A DNA stretch of 64,000 nt from an uncultured Collinsella sp. (GTDB lineage: Bacteria; Actinomycetota; Coriobacteriia; Coriobacteriales; Coriobacteriaceae). Below the pieces are notes generated by a model. The model did not search any database. It saw nothing but the letters and a program-made list of their open reading frames with translations, and had not been told where the DNA came from. A program made the translations under genes and the position numbers. The DNA lies in the NCBI GenBank assembly GCA_959019775.1, contig CAUEPS010000002.1, positions 124,001 to 188,000 of the forward strand. The letters are read 5' to 3'. Each line of letters starts with the position of its first letter. Positions within the stretch are counted from its first letter, which is position 1. Shown here one piece after another: positions 51,564-60,260 of this stretch.

Positions 51564-53792
51564 CTAAGCCTGGGGCACCTGACCAGTAGCCAAGATCTGC
51601 TCGAGCGCGTCCTCGTCCAGCACGGGTACGCCCAGCTGCTCGGCCTTGGTAAGCTTGGAACCCGCTTTGGGACCGGCAACCAGATAGCTCGTCTTCTTTG
51701 AAACACTGCCCGAGACCTTGGCACCAAGCACCTTGAGCGCCGCGCCCGCCTCGTCGCGCGTGCGGTTGACGAGCGTGCCGGTGAGCACGAAGGTCAGGCC
51801 CGCAAGTGGCTGTGCGTCGGCGAGCTCGCCTGCCACGCCAGCGTCGGCTGCGGCTTGCGCGTGCGCGGCGCTCAAATCGACCTCGAGCGACAGGCCCGCC
51901 TGGCGCAGGCGCTCCAGCACGGCAAGGTTCTCGGGCACGGCCAGGAACTGCTTGACGCTCGCCGCAATCTTAGGACCGATGCCCTCGCACTCGGCGATAT
52001 CCTCTTCACTCGCCAAGACGAGCTTGTCAATCGACAGGAATCGCTCGGCGATGACCTCACCCACGCTCTTGCCCACGTGGCGGATACCCAGGGCAAACAG
52101 CACGCGACCGAGCGGCTGGCTCTTGGACTTGTTGAGCTCGGCGATGATTTTCTCGGCCGTCTTGAGGCCTACCGGAATGGGGTCACCCTTCTTGACGCCC
52201 TTTTTGCTGTTGGGGCTGGCATAGGTGCGCCCCGTGTCCAGTCCGGCGATGTCGTCGACCGTGAGCTGGTAGAAGTCCGCGACATCGTGGATAAGGCCGG
52301 CGGCGATCATCTTGTCGACGATCTCGTCGCCCAGGCCGTCGACGTCCATGCAGCCGCGGCTCACCCAGTGGAGCAAGCGCTCCTTGAGCTGCGCGGGACA
52401 GTCGATAGAAACGCAACGGTAAGCGACTTCGCCATCCTCGTGAACCACGGGGCTGCCGCACACGGGGCAGACCTCGGGCATGTGCCAGTCGACCGAATCG
52501 GCCGGGCGCTTGTCGAGCACCGGGCCCACAACCTCGGGGATTACGTCGCCTGCCTTATGCACGATGATGGTGTCGCCCTCGCGCACGTTTTTGCGACGGA
52601 TCTCGTCGATGTTGTGTAGCGTGGCGCGCGCGATGGTGGAGCCGGCGACCGTCACCGGGTCGAACTCGGCGACCGGCGTGAGCACACCGGTGCGGCCCAC
52701 CTGGATGCGAATTTCGCGCAGGACGGTCTGCTTTTCCTCGGGCGGGAACTTAAAGGCAATGGCCCAGCGCGGCGCGCGGGCGGTAAAGCCCAGGTCGAGC
52801 TGCTGCTGGAAGCTGTCGACCTTTACGACCACGCCATCGATGTCGTAGTCCAGGTCACCGCGATGCTCGAGGGCCTGGGCGCAGAACTCGTGGACCTCGG
52901 CCGGCGTGGCGCAGCGTGCCACGTTGGGGTTGACGCTAAAGCCGGCGCTACGCAGCCAATCGAGAAACTCGCGCTGGCTGTGAACGTGCAGCGGGTCGGT
53001 ATCGGCGATGGCGTAGATAAAGGTGGCGAGATCGCGGCGCGCCGTGACCTTGGGGTCCTTTTGGCGCAGGCTGCCGGCGGCAGCGTTGCGCGGGTTGGCG
53101 AAGGGGTCGCGGCCCTCGGCATCGGCCTCTTCATTCAGACGAACAAAGCTGCCCTTGGGCATATAGACCTCACCGCGCACCTCGATGGTGCGCTCGCGGT
53201 CGGCACCCATGTGGGCGAGCGCAGACTCGGACAGGTGCATGGGCACATCCTTGATGGTGCGCACATTGAGCGACACGTCCTCGCCCGTGGTGCCATCGCC
53301 ACGTGTGGCCGCACGTACGAAGGTGCCGTTTTGGTAGGTAAGCGCCACGCCCAGGCCGTCGATCTTAAGCTCGCAGGTATAGGTAACGCTGCCGGCGCCG
53401 AGCGCATCCTCGGCGCGCTGGAGCCACGCGTCAAGTTCGTCCAGATCCATGGCATCGTCCATGGAATACATGCGCGCCATGTGCGTGACCGGCGTAAACT
53501 GCTCGCTCACGTAGCCGCCCACGCGCTGGGTATAGCTGTCGGGCGTCACCAGGTCGGGGTAGGTCGCCTCGATTTCCTGCAGCTCAACGAGCATTTTGTC
53601 AAAGGCAGCGTCCGTGATCTCGGGCGCATCGAGCATGTAGTAGCGATAGGCGTGGTAATCGAGCTCGTGGCGCAGCTCGGCCGCACGCGCTGCCGCCTGG
53701 GCACGGGCATCGGCCGGTGCAGCGGCATCCGCGCTCGCGGGCGTTTCGGTATCGATGTCCACGCCGTCACCAAACAGGCTCGATTGCTCCAT
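51564..53792 (-). CDS. ligA: NAD-dependent DNA ligase
   Basis: 742 aa. Joins nicks in replication and repair. N-terminal Ia domain with RYYMLDAPEITDAAFD, adenylation Lys in CELKIDGLG (K143), OB fold, four-Cys zinc finger (CPVCGSPVVHEDGEVAYRC...C), helix-hairpin-helix region, and a C-terminal BRCT domain (LAGLTFVLTGTLVNRTR). The N-terminus has about 25 extra Ala/Asp-rich residues. ATG 53792 has AAGGAG upstream. Confidence 0.98.
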   Translation of the reverse strand: MEQSSLFGDGVDIDTETPASADAAAPADARAQAAARAAELRHELDYHAYRYYMLDAPEITDAAFDKMLVELQEIEATYPDLVTPDSYTQRVGGYVSEQFTPVTHMARMYSMDDAMDLDELDAWLQRAEDALGAGSVTYTCELKIDGLGVALTYQNGTFVRAATRGDGTTGEDVSLNVRTIKDVPMHLSESALAHMGADRERTIEVRGEVYMPKGSFVRLNEEADAEGRDPFANPRNAAAGSLRQKDPKVTARRDLATFIYAIADTDPLHVHSQREFLDWLRSAGFSVNPNVARCATPAEVHEFCAQALEHRGDLDYDIDGVVVKVDSFQQQLDLGFTARAPRWAIAFKFPPEEKQTVLREIRIQVGRTGVLTPVAEFDPVTVAGSTIARATLHNIDEIRRKNVREGDTIIVHKAGDVIPEVVGPVLDKRPADSVDWHMPEVCPVCGSPVVHEDGEVAYRCVSIDCPAQLKERLLHWVSRGCMDVDGLGDEIVDKMIAAGLIHDVADFYQLTVDDIAGLDTGRTYASPNSKKGVKKGDPIPVGLKTAEKIIAELNKSKSQPLGRVLFALGIRHVGKSVGEVIAERFLSIDKLVLASEEDIAECEGIGPKIAASVKQFLAVPENLAVLERLRQAGLSLEVDLSAAHAQAAADAGVAGELADAQPLAGLTFVLTGTLVNRTRDEAGAALKVLGAKVSGSVSKKTSYLVAGPKAGSKLTKAEQLGVPVLDEDALEQILATGQVPQA

Positions 53793-53978
53793 AGCGGCAC
53801 TCCTTCGCTCGATTTCAAACGGATACTAGAGTACCACCGGTCGCAACGAGGCCGTATAGCCCTTTCGAACCGCACCGAATCGGCAGCCGACGGACCGGGG
53901 TTGATCGCGCGATCAAACCATACCCTTGCCATTTCCAAATGATCCGTTTTCCTCCGTACCCAACGGATCAATAAGAAA

Positions 53979-54016
53979 AGAGGGGGCTGTCCCACGTTGA
54001 TGGGACAGCCCCCTCT
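53979..54016 (-). terminator. Intrinsic terminator of htrA
   Basis: AGAGGGGGCTGTCCCA / TGGGACAGCCCCCTCT, perfect 16-bp stem with a 6-base loop and a T-rich tail on the minus strand. Confidence 0.93.
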
Positions 54017-54042
54017 GGCCTCGATATGCGCGAAACGGCTCG

Positions 54043-55503
54043 TTAGTAGCCTTGGCCGTAGCTCTGGCCCTGGCCCTGCTGGCCTAGCAGCTCCTCCAGG
54101 TACTGGCGCAGCTGCTCGTCGGTAATACCGCCGCTGCCGGTGTCGGTCGAGCTGTCGTCCTGCTGCTGATTCTGCAGCTCCTCATCGGAGCCTAGCTCGA
54201 CGGTGACCTTCTTCTCTTCCTTACCGCGCATGAGCGTGATCTCGACCTTCTCGCCCACCTCGTGGCTGCGCAGCGCGATGATTAGGCCATCGGCGCTCGT
54301 AATCTCGTCGTCACCCAGCTTGGTGATGACGTCACCCTCCTGGATGCCGGCCTTGGCAGCAGGACCGTCCTCGACGACGCTCGCCACATACGCGCCGCTG
54401 TCGGTGCTCAGCTTGTTGGTGCGGGCGTTGAGCGCATTGACACTCGAAAGCGTGGCGCCCAGATACGGATGAACCGGCGTCTTGCCGTCGATAATCTGGT
54501 CGGCGATGTTCTTGGCGTAGTTGACGGGAATGGCAAAGCCTACGCCCGAGCTGGAGCCCGAGTAGCTCTCGATGAGCGAGTTGATACCCACGAGCTCGCC
54601 GTTGTCGTTGACAAGCGCGCCGCCGGAGTTGCCCGGGTTGATGGCGGCATCGGTCTGGATCATGTTGGCGTAGATGGTGTTGCCGCTGGTAGAGCTCATG
54701 GCCGTGGAGCGATAGAGCGCCGAGACGATACCCGTGGAGACAGACTGCTCGTTGCCGAACGGCGAACCGATCGCCATGACCCACTCGCCCACGTTGAGCT
54801 TGGAGGAGTCACCGATCTCGATCGGCGTGAGCTTGGAGGCATCGGCGTCCTTGAGCTTGATGACGGCCAGGTCGCTCGAGGCGTCGTTGCCCACGAACTC
54901 GGCCTCATAGGTGGTGCCGTCGTCCATGGTCACCACGTACTGGTCATAGCCATCGACCACATGGTTGTTGGTGAGGACATGGCCCTCGGTATCGAGCACA
55001 ACGCCCGAACCGACGCTGCCCGAACCATCCGACTCGTCAGCAGACTGCGAAAGCGAGCCATTCTGGCTGCCGCTCGAAGTGGCGGTGATGGAAACAACGG
55101 AGGGCAACGCCTTGGCAGAGACGGCCTCGGCCAGCGTGGTGTCCTCGGAGTCGATCGTGATCTTTTGCGTCGAAGAACCCGAAGCACCCGCCGTCACGGC
55201 ATTCTTTCCGCCGCCAATATTGAGCGTGCCACTCATAATGAGCGCGATGACCAGCAGGGCGCCGCAGGCACAGCCGGCGAGTGCCGTAATAAAGATCGGC
55301 AGCTTTTTGGTTTTGGTCTTGACCACCGTGTGCTTGTTTACAACCTGCTGGCCGCCTAGCGGCTTGCCGGTCTGCGTGTCGTAGGCCTGCACGTAGGGAA
55401 TGTTGCTGTCGGCAGGCGTCGACTCCACCTGCACGCGCGGTTGCTGCTGCGTCTCGCCGGCGTGGCCCGCATCCTGGGAACGCTGGGAATCGTTCTCGCT
55501 CAT
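54043..55503 (-). CDS. HtrA/DegP-type membrane-anchored serine protease
   Basis: 486 aa. Cytoplasmic Ser/Gln-rich N-terminus, one membrane helix (about 70-91), trypsin-like protease domain with His in NNHVVDG (H181), Asp in SSDLAVIKL (D211) and Ser in NPGNSGGALVN (S293), then one PDZ domain (about 380-460) and a Gln/Gly-rich tail. It acts outside the membrane in protein quality control. Start ATG 55503 has AAAGGA upstream. Confidence 0.95.
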   Translation of the reverse strand: MSENDSQRSQDAGHAGETQQQPRVQVESTPADSNIPYVQAYDTQTGKPLGGQQVVNKHTVVKTKTKKLPIFITALAGCACGALLVIALIMSGTLNIGGGKNAVTAGASGSSTQKITIDSEDTTLAEAVSAKALPSVVSITATSSGSQNGSLSQSADESDGSGSVGSGVVLDTEGHVLTNNHVVDGYDQYVVTMDDGTTYEAEFVGNDASSDLAVIKLKDADASKLTPIEIGDSSKLNVGEWVMAIGSPFGNEQSVSTGIVSALYRSTAMSSTSGNTIYANMIQTDAAINPGNSGGALVNDNGELVGINSLIESYSGSSSGVGFAIPVNYAKNIADQIIDGKTPVHPYLGATLSSVNALNARTNKLSTDSGAYVASVVEDGPAAKAGIQEGDVITKLGDDEITSADGLIIALRSHEVGEKVEITLMRGKEEKKVTVELGSDEELQNQQQDDSSTDTGSGGITDEQLRQYLEELLGQQGQGQSYGQGY

Positions 55504-55672
55504 AGCTGCGATCCTTTCGTCTAATAACCAAAGGCCCGCCAAACATGTGGCGGGCCATCATTGTTCACGTTGAGTTGTACCCCAATATGCGGGTGAACGT
55601 GTATGAGAACGCAATCTTTTAGGAAGGCTTAAGTTCTGCTGCAGGCCCAAAAGGACCCGGCCTACGGCAAAA

Positions 55673-55705
55673 CCACCACAAAGGTGCCTGTCCCCTTTGT
55701 GGTGG
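55673..55705. repeat. CCACCACAAAG hairpin repeat, family H, copy 4
   Basis: CCACCACAAAGGTGCCTGTC ... CTTTGTGGTGG, the most regular copy: perfect 11-bp stem. It lies 4 bases after the response-regulator stop. Confidence 0.88.
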
Positions 55706-55709
55706 AAAT

Positions 55710-56372
55710 CTAGTCCTTAAACAGATAGCCCACGCCGCGGACGGTGGTGATGTGTGCCGCGATCTGCGGGCCCACCTTGGAGCGGATGCGTCGGATGTGC
55801 ACGTCGACGGTACGCGTACCGCCGCAGTACTCAAAGCCCCACACGCGGTGCAGCAGTACCTCGCGGCTGTAGGCACGGTTGGGATGCGTCGCCAAAAAGC
55901 TCAGCAGCGAGTACTCCATCAGCGTCAGGTCGATAGGCTCGTTATCGAGCGTCACCTGGTAGGTAGCCAGGTTGATCTCGAGGTTATCGATGTTGAGCAC
56001 ATCGTCGGCGGCGACGGTCTCCTCCTCGCCCATCAGGCGCTGCGCGCGAGCCTTAAGCTCGTTGGGCGTCGCCGTGGGGCATACAAAGTCGGCATGCGCG
56101 TGATTCGGCAGGCGCAGGGTGCCGAGCGCCTCGTCGTCGACGATCACCAGCATGGGGACGCCGCCGCGATCGTCAAGCCACTTGGCAATCTGATCGATGC
56201 GGTCGCTGCGGATGCCATCGGAATCGAGGATCAGCAGGTCAAAGTCGTGCGCCGCAGTCGGCGAATCGGGGGTGGCCAGACTCACCTCGACACCCAGGGT
56301 GGTCGTCAAGCTGCGGGCAAACTCGTGGAAGCGCGTCGTGCGCGCCATGAACAGGGCACTCTTTTCGGACAT
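55710..56372 (-). CDS. OmpR-type response regulator, GlnR-like
   Basis: 220 aa. Degenerate receiver domain (LLILDSDG near residue 50, but no N-terminal acidic pair) and a C-terminal winged helix (LTLMEYSLLSFLATHPNRAYSRE, RTVDVHIRRIRSKVG, TTVRGVGYLF). No histidine kinase is adjacent. An unusual receiver and a position just after a glutamine-synthetase-like gene match actinobacterial GlnR, the nitrogen regulator; that assignment is inferred from context. ATG 56372 has GGAGG upstream. Confidence 0.85.
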   Translation of the reverse strand: MSEKSALFMARTTRFHEFARSLTTTLGVEVSLATPDSPTAAHDFDLLILDSDGIRSDRIDQIAKWLDDRGGVPMLVIVDDEALGTLRLPNHAHADFVCPTATPNELKARAQRLMGEEETVAADDVLNIDNLEINLATYQVTLDNEPIDLTLMEYSLLSFLATHPNRAYSREVLLHRVWGFEYCGGTRTVDVHIRRIRSKVGPQIAAHITTVRGVGYLFKD

Positions 56373-56422
56373 ATCGACCTCCAAGGAAATGAGCTCAATC
56401 GTACTGGAACAAGCCAGCGCGA

Positions 56423-57760
56423 TTAGGAGTTCGCCAGGTAGTGCTTGATCTCCCACTCGGTAATCGTGGACTCAAACTTATGCCACTCGTCGCGCTTCTT
56501 TTTAAGGAAGAAACTGTGGATGTGCTCGCCGAGGGCATCCTTCATAAACTGCGAGTCCTCAAACACGTCGAGCGCCTCTTTGAGCGAGCGCGGCAGCGGC
56601 GTGTAGCCGGCCTCGACCATCTGGCGGTCGGTGAGCTTGAGCGTCTCGGCCGTTGCCTCGGGCGGGAGCTCCAGCTTGCGCTCGATGCCGTCCAGGCCAG
56701 CCGCCAGCGTGACGGCGTTGACCAGGTACGGGTTGGCCATGGGGTCGGGGCTGCGAAGCTCGATGCGCGTGGACAGCTGCTTGCCGGGCTTGTAGACCGG
56801 GATGCGGACCATACTCGCGCGGTTGCGCAGGCCCCACGTGGCGTACTGCGGCACGGAGTCGCCGCCGGTAGTAATGCGCTTGTAGGAGTTGACCGTGGGG
56901 TTGGTGATGGCGCTGATCTCGCGCGCGTGCGCCAGGATACCGGCCATGTAGTGTTTGGCGATGTCGGAGAGATGGTATCTCTCGTCGTCCTCGCCCCAAA
57001 AGACGTTGTTGCCGTCGTGGTCGAATAGCGACTGGCACAGGAACATAGCACTGCCGTCCTCGCCTGCCAACGGCTTGGGCATAAAGGAGGCGTGGCAACC
57101 GCTCTCGTAGGCCTGCTGCTTAATGATGAGTTTGGCCGTGGTGATGGCGTCGGACATGCTCAGGGCCTCGGCGTGGCGCAGGCTCATGCCGTGCTGCGAG
57201 CGGCCGGCGGCGTGGAAGGTGTACTCCACGGGCACGGACATCTTCTCGAGTGTGAGGACCGTGTTGCGGCGCAGGTCGCGAGCGGCATCGCTCACCGAAA
57301 GATCGAAGTAGCCCACGTTGTCGAGCGGCTCGGGGGTGTGCTCGTCGGGGAAGTAGTAATACTCCAGCTCAGCGCCCACGTTGAGCAGATAGCCAGCTTT
57401 CTCGGCCTTGCGGAACATGCGGCGCAGGGCATCGCGCGGGTCGCCGGCAAATGGCTTGCGATCGGGAGTGCACACGTCGCAGAACACGCGGGCGACGCCG
57501 TTGTGGCTCGGGCGCCACGGCAAAATCTGGAAGGTCGAAGCATCGGGAAACGCCAGCATGTCGGCTTCCTCGGGCGTGGCAAAGCCCTCGATGGCGGAGC
57601 CGTCAAAGCCAATACCCTCCTCAAAAGCGACCTCGAGGTCCTCGGGGCTAATGGCAAAGTTCTTGAGGCGGCCGAGAATGTCGACAAACCACAGACGCAC
57701 AAAGCGGATGTCACGCTGCTCTACGGAGCGGAGTACGTAATCGATGTTCTGCTGGTTCAT
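56423..57760 (-). CDS. Type I glutamine synthetase homologue lacking catalytic residues
   Basis: 445 aa, GS-I length and fold: DGSAIEGF (53-60), GAELEYYYF with the first metal Glu pair (E131, E133), FMPKPL (227-231), NPTVNSYKR, RIELRSPDPMANPYL. But where active enzymes read HEVAPGQHEI this one reads HAAGRSQHGM (183-192), replacing two metal/substrate Glu (equivalents of E212 and E220 of enteric GS) with Ala and Gly, and GSGMHC reads GSAMFLC, replacing the His (H269 equivalent) with Phe. So glutamine synthesis is doubtful. It may be a regulatory or differently acting homologue. It lies upstream of the GlnR-like gene. Confidence 0.9.
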   Translation of the reverse strand: MNQQNIDYVLRSVEQRDIRFVRLWFVDILGRLKNFAISPEDLEVAFEEGIGFDGSAIEGFATPEEADMLAFPDASTFQILPWRPSHNGVARVFCDVCTPDRKPFAGDPRDALRRMFRKAEKAGYLLNVGAELEYYYFPDEHTPEPLDNVGYFDLSVSDAARDLRRNTVLTLEKMSVPVEYTFHAAGRSQHGMSLRHAEALSMSDAITTAKLIIKQQAYESGCHASFMPKPLAGEDGSAMFLCQSLFDHDGNNVFWGEDDERYHLSDIAKHYMAGILAHAREISAITNPTVNSYKRITTGGDSVPQYATWGLRNRASMVRIPVYKPGKQLSTRIELRSPDPMANPYLVNAVTLAAGLDGIERKLELPPEATAETLKLTDRQMVEAGYTPLPRSLKEALDVFEDSQFMKDALGEHIHSFFLKKKRDEWHKFESTITEWEIKHYLANS

Positions 57761-57799
57761 GTCGCTCCCCTTTCTTTCGGGCGGGTTTCGACTGGTCTA

Positions 57800-57820
57800 T
57801 ATCGCAGATACTATCGCAGA
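57800..57820. promoter_or_regulatory. Direct repeat upstream of the GS homologue
   Basis: TATCGCAGA at 57800-57808 and 57812-57820 (12-base period), about 40-60 bases before the start codon; a candidate regulator-binding site overlapping the promoter. Confidence 0.4.
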
Positions 57821-57894
57821 AAAATGTTTCCGCAGGGTTAAAGCGTATCAAGCGCTCAAAAAACGTGCGCGAACAGGCAGTTGCGAACGAGTTG

Positions 57895-58917
57895 CTAGCG
57901 CGAGGTCGAGGCGCGGTATTCGATGTGGCCGGGGATCTCGATGCGTTTGGGCGCCAGCTTTGCGGCTTCGCCCACGGTGGTGGTAACAACGTCGATGCGC
58001 TCGGACAGGCGCTCGACCACGCGCTCGGCAATGGTGAGGGTGTCCTGCGCGGCCGTGGTCACACCGCCAAAGAGCACGTGGTTCCAGGGGTAATCGTCAA
58101 ACGTCGCGATCTTAAGACCAGCCGGCAACGAGGGTCCCAGCTGCGCCAGTGCCTCGGTCAGACGCAGGAAGACCAGGCCGTTGACGGCAATGAGGCCGAG
58201 CTTTTTGCCGGCATAGTCACGCATGGTCTCGTCCAAGCGACCAACGCCCGTGGCACCGCCATCGGCCAAGGTGACGACCTCGCCGGCAAGGCCGCGTCGC
58301 GAAAGCTCGTCGGCAAAGGCCTCGGCGCGCTCACGACGCACGGGGCTGTCGTCGCTTGCCTCGGTGAGCAGGCACAGGCGCTCACAGCCCGCAGCGGCGA
58401 GCTCGTCTACCAAGCCGGCGACCAGCTCACGGTTGTTCGATGTCACCAGATCGATGCCACCGTCGGCAACATCGCGGTCGAGCAGTACAACGGGTAGGCG
58501 CCCCGCGGCCGCGGCGATCGCCTCGTCATTGCCTCCGCAGGTGTTGACGACCAGGCCGTCCACGCCGGCATCGATAAGCCTGGTGAGCGACTCTGTCTCC
58601 TTGGCGGGGTCGTTGCCGCTAATGGCCGTCATGAGCGAGCAGCCGCGCGCGGCGGCACTGGCGGAAAGTCCTTCGAGCATGGCGCTCGAGAACGGGTTGG
58701 CGATGTCGGCCAAAATCACGCCGATGAGGTTGGTGCGTGAGTTGCGCAGATTGCGCGCGGCGGCACGCGGGCGATAGCCGGTGCGCTCGATAACCGCCGC
58801 GATGCGAGCACGGGTTTCCTCGGTCATTTGCCCGGGACGGTTATTGAGATAGCGCGAGACCGTGGCCGGACTCACGCCCGCCTCGACGGCAATGTCCTTG
58901 ATTCTCATCTGCGCCAT
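57895..58917 (-). CDS. LacI-family transcriptional regulator
   Basis: 340 aa. N-terminal helix-turn-helix IKDIAVEAGVSPATVSRYLNN, hinge helix AARNLRNSRTNLIGVI, then a periplasmic-binding-like ligand domain (ILADIANPFSSAMLEGLS, LDRDVADGGIDLVTSNN). The ligand is probably a sugar or sugar acid, but none is indicated by neighbours. Start taken at ATG 58917; the MRIKDI methionine three codons later is equally plausible. Confidence 0.9.
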   Translation of the reverse strand: MAQMRIKDIAVEAGVSPATVSRYLNNRPGQMTEETRARIAAVIERTGYRPRAAARNLRNSRTNLIGVILADIANPFSSAMLEGLSASAAARGCSLMTAISGNDPAKETESLTRLIDAGVDGLVVNTCGGNDEAIAAAAGRLPVVLLDRDVADGGIDLVTSNNRELVAGLVDELAAAGCERLCLLTEASDDSPVRRERAEAFADELSRRGLAGEVVTLADGGATGVGRLDETMRDYAGKKLGLIAVNGLVFLRLTEALAQLGPSLPAGLKIATFDDYPWNHVLFGGVTTAAQDTLTIAERVVERLSERIDVVTTTVGEAAKLAPKRIEIPGHIEYRASTSR

Positions 58918-59041
58918 AGCGCACCCCGTTTCCCCATTGTCGGCAGCCTGAGCCATTTTAGGCATTTTTTAAAAATCTCAGTTGCAAAACGCTGTAGGTG
59001 AGCAGCATCGTTTTTGCGTCTCGAGCAGATGCGATAATGGG

Positions 59042-59734
59042 CTAGATAGCCGAGTCTTTAGACAGCTCAAAATAGTCGGGATGTAAGGCGATAACCGGGC
59101 CCTGCTCCTCGGGCATCAGGTGCAAGTGCGTCTCTGCCAGATAGCTCGCCGCATCGGTATCGCCCCTCTTAATGGCCTCGAGAATCCGGCGATGCTGCCG
59201 ACGAATCGGCTCCCAATCCAGGTCCTGCGACACCATACGCAACCAGTTGTATCGCTCAAAATGTGTGTTGACGCTCTTCATCCAATTCCACAACATGTGA
59301 CGGCCGGCAATCTCAAAACACGTCTCATGGAACAGGTTGTCCAGATCGAAAAAGCGACGCGTTTCGCTATGGTCGAGCGACTCGGACTCGGCAAGAATCT
59401 GCTCGAGCCGCTGCTTTTGCTCGGGCGAGGCGGCCGAACAACATTTAATGAGCACGCTTCTCTCAAGTTTCTCGCGCAAGAAGCAGGCGTTCTCGGCGCG
59501 CTCCATGCTGATTTTTGAGACATAGGTGCCGCTTTTGGGACGCGTTTCCACCAGCTCCTGCTCACGCAGGCGCACAAAGGACTCGCGAATGGGCGTGCGC
59601 CCGATTCCCGTCTCCTTTTCCAGACCAATCGCCGAAAGGCGCGTGCCGGGTTTGAGCTCGGCATAGATGATCTTGGAGCGCAATGCGTTGTATGCCTGGT
59701 CTTGCAGGCTCTGATTATGCTGGTGTTGTTCCAT
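59042..59734 (-). CDS. GntR/FadR-family regulator (FCD domain)
   Basis: 230 aa. Winged helix with LSAIGLEKETGIGRTPIRESFVRL (about 33-57) and a C-terminal all-helical FCD domain whose metal/ligand His residues are in DLDNLFHETCFE and EAIKRGDTDAASYLAETHLHLM. Family members respond to small organic acids. ATG 59734 has GAGGG upstream. Confidence 0.92.
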   Translation of the reverse strand: MEQHQHNQSLQDQAYNALRSKIIYAELKPGTRLSAIGLEKETGIGRTPIRESFVRLREQELVETRPKSGTYVSKISMERAENACFLREKLERSVLIKCCSAASPEQKQRLEQILAESESLDHSETRRFFDLDNLFHETCFEIAGRHMLWNWMKSVNTHFERYNWLRMVSQDLDWEPIRRQHRRILEAIKRGDTDAASYLAETHLHLMPEEQGPVIALHPDYFELSKDSAI

Positions 59735-59870
59735 AAAGCCCTCGGATGAAGCTCACGGTTTGTCGAATTTCACCACGTAATACTATCGCATCGACACGCC
59801 CCGGCTCCCAATCAGTCTTTTTGGGACGGGGCTCTTTTAGCTACCCTGGCCCGCAGATCGGCCCCCCTGT

Positions 59871-60026
59871 CACAAAAGTGGCCCATCTACTACGTTAACA
59901 TGGATAGCCTCGGCCATACCGAAAACCGTGAAAACAAAACCGCAGGTAGACAGCTTGTCGATTTTCGAAAAAGCCGACTATGGTTGACCCCTGCGGCTTA
60001 AACGTAGTAGATAGGCCCTTTTCGTG
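59871..60026. other. 156-nt nested palindromic element
   Basis: Outer arms 59871-59897 and 59999-60026 pair over about 25 positions (CACAAAAGTGGCC... / ...TTTTCGTG, sharing CTACTACGTTA). Within it lie a CCGCAGG/CCTGCGG stem (59940-59946 and 59990-59996) and a GTCGATTTT...AGCCGAC-like hairpin (59957-59978). No frame inside has a ribosome-binding site. Candidate structured RNA or small non-autonomous element. Confidence 0.6.
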
Positions 60027-60205
60027 GCGCAGCACTACTGCACCCCAAATTGGTACCTCGAGCCTGTTATAAGTTGCTGTGAAATACGGACGGTTGATAA
60101 TCAAGGCGCGCTATACGGCTTGCTATATCTCACTATACTTTGCTGAACGTCGCTATACTTTGCTATAACTTGACAATAATCGGCCCGTTACCATCCGGGA
60201 TATAA
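60027..60205. other. Intergenic stretch with short direct repeats
   Basis: No gene seen. CTATACTTTGCT occurs twice (about 60132-60143 and 60151-60162) with further GCTATA units nearby, AT-rich, possibly protein-binding sites. Confidence 0.4.
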
Positions 60206-60241
60206 CGGACCCCAAGCCAACGCTGGCTTGGGGTCCGTCTT
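60206..60241. terminator. Terminator-like hairpin
   Basis: CGGACCCCAAGCCA / TGGCTTGGGGTCCG, perfect 14-bp stem with loop ACG(C), 20 bases after the AlbA_2 gene stop. The T-tract is weak on both sides. Confidence 0.7.
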
Positions 60242-60260
60242 GTACCATGGCTCTTTTTGA

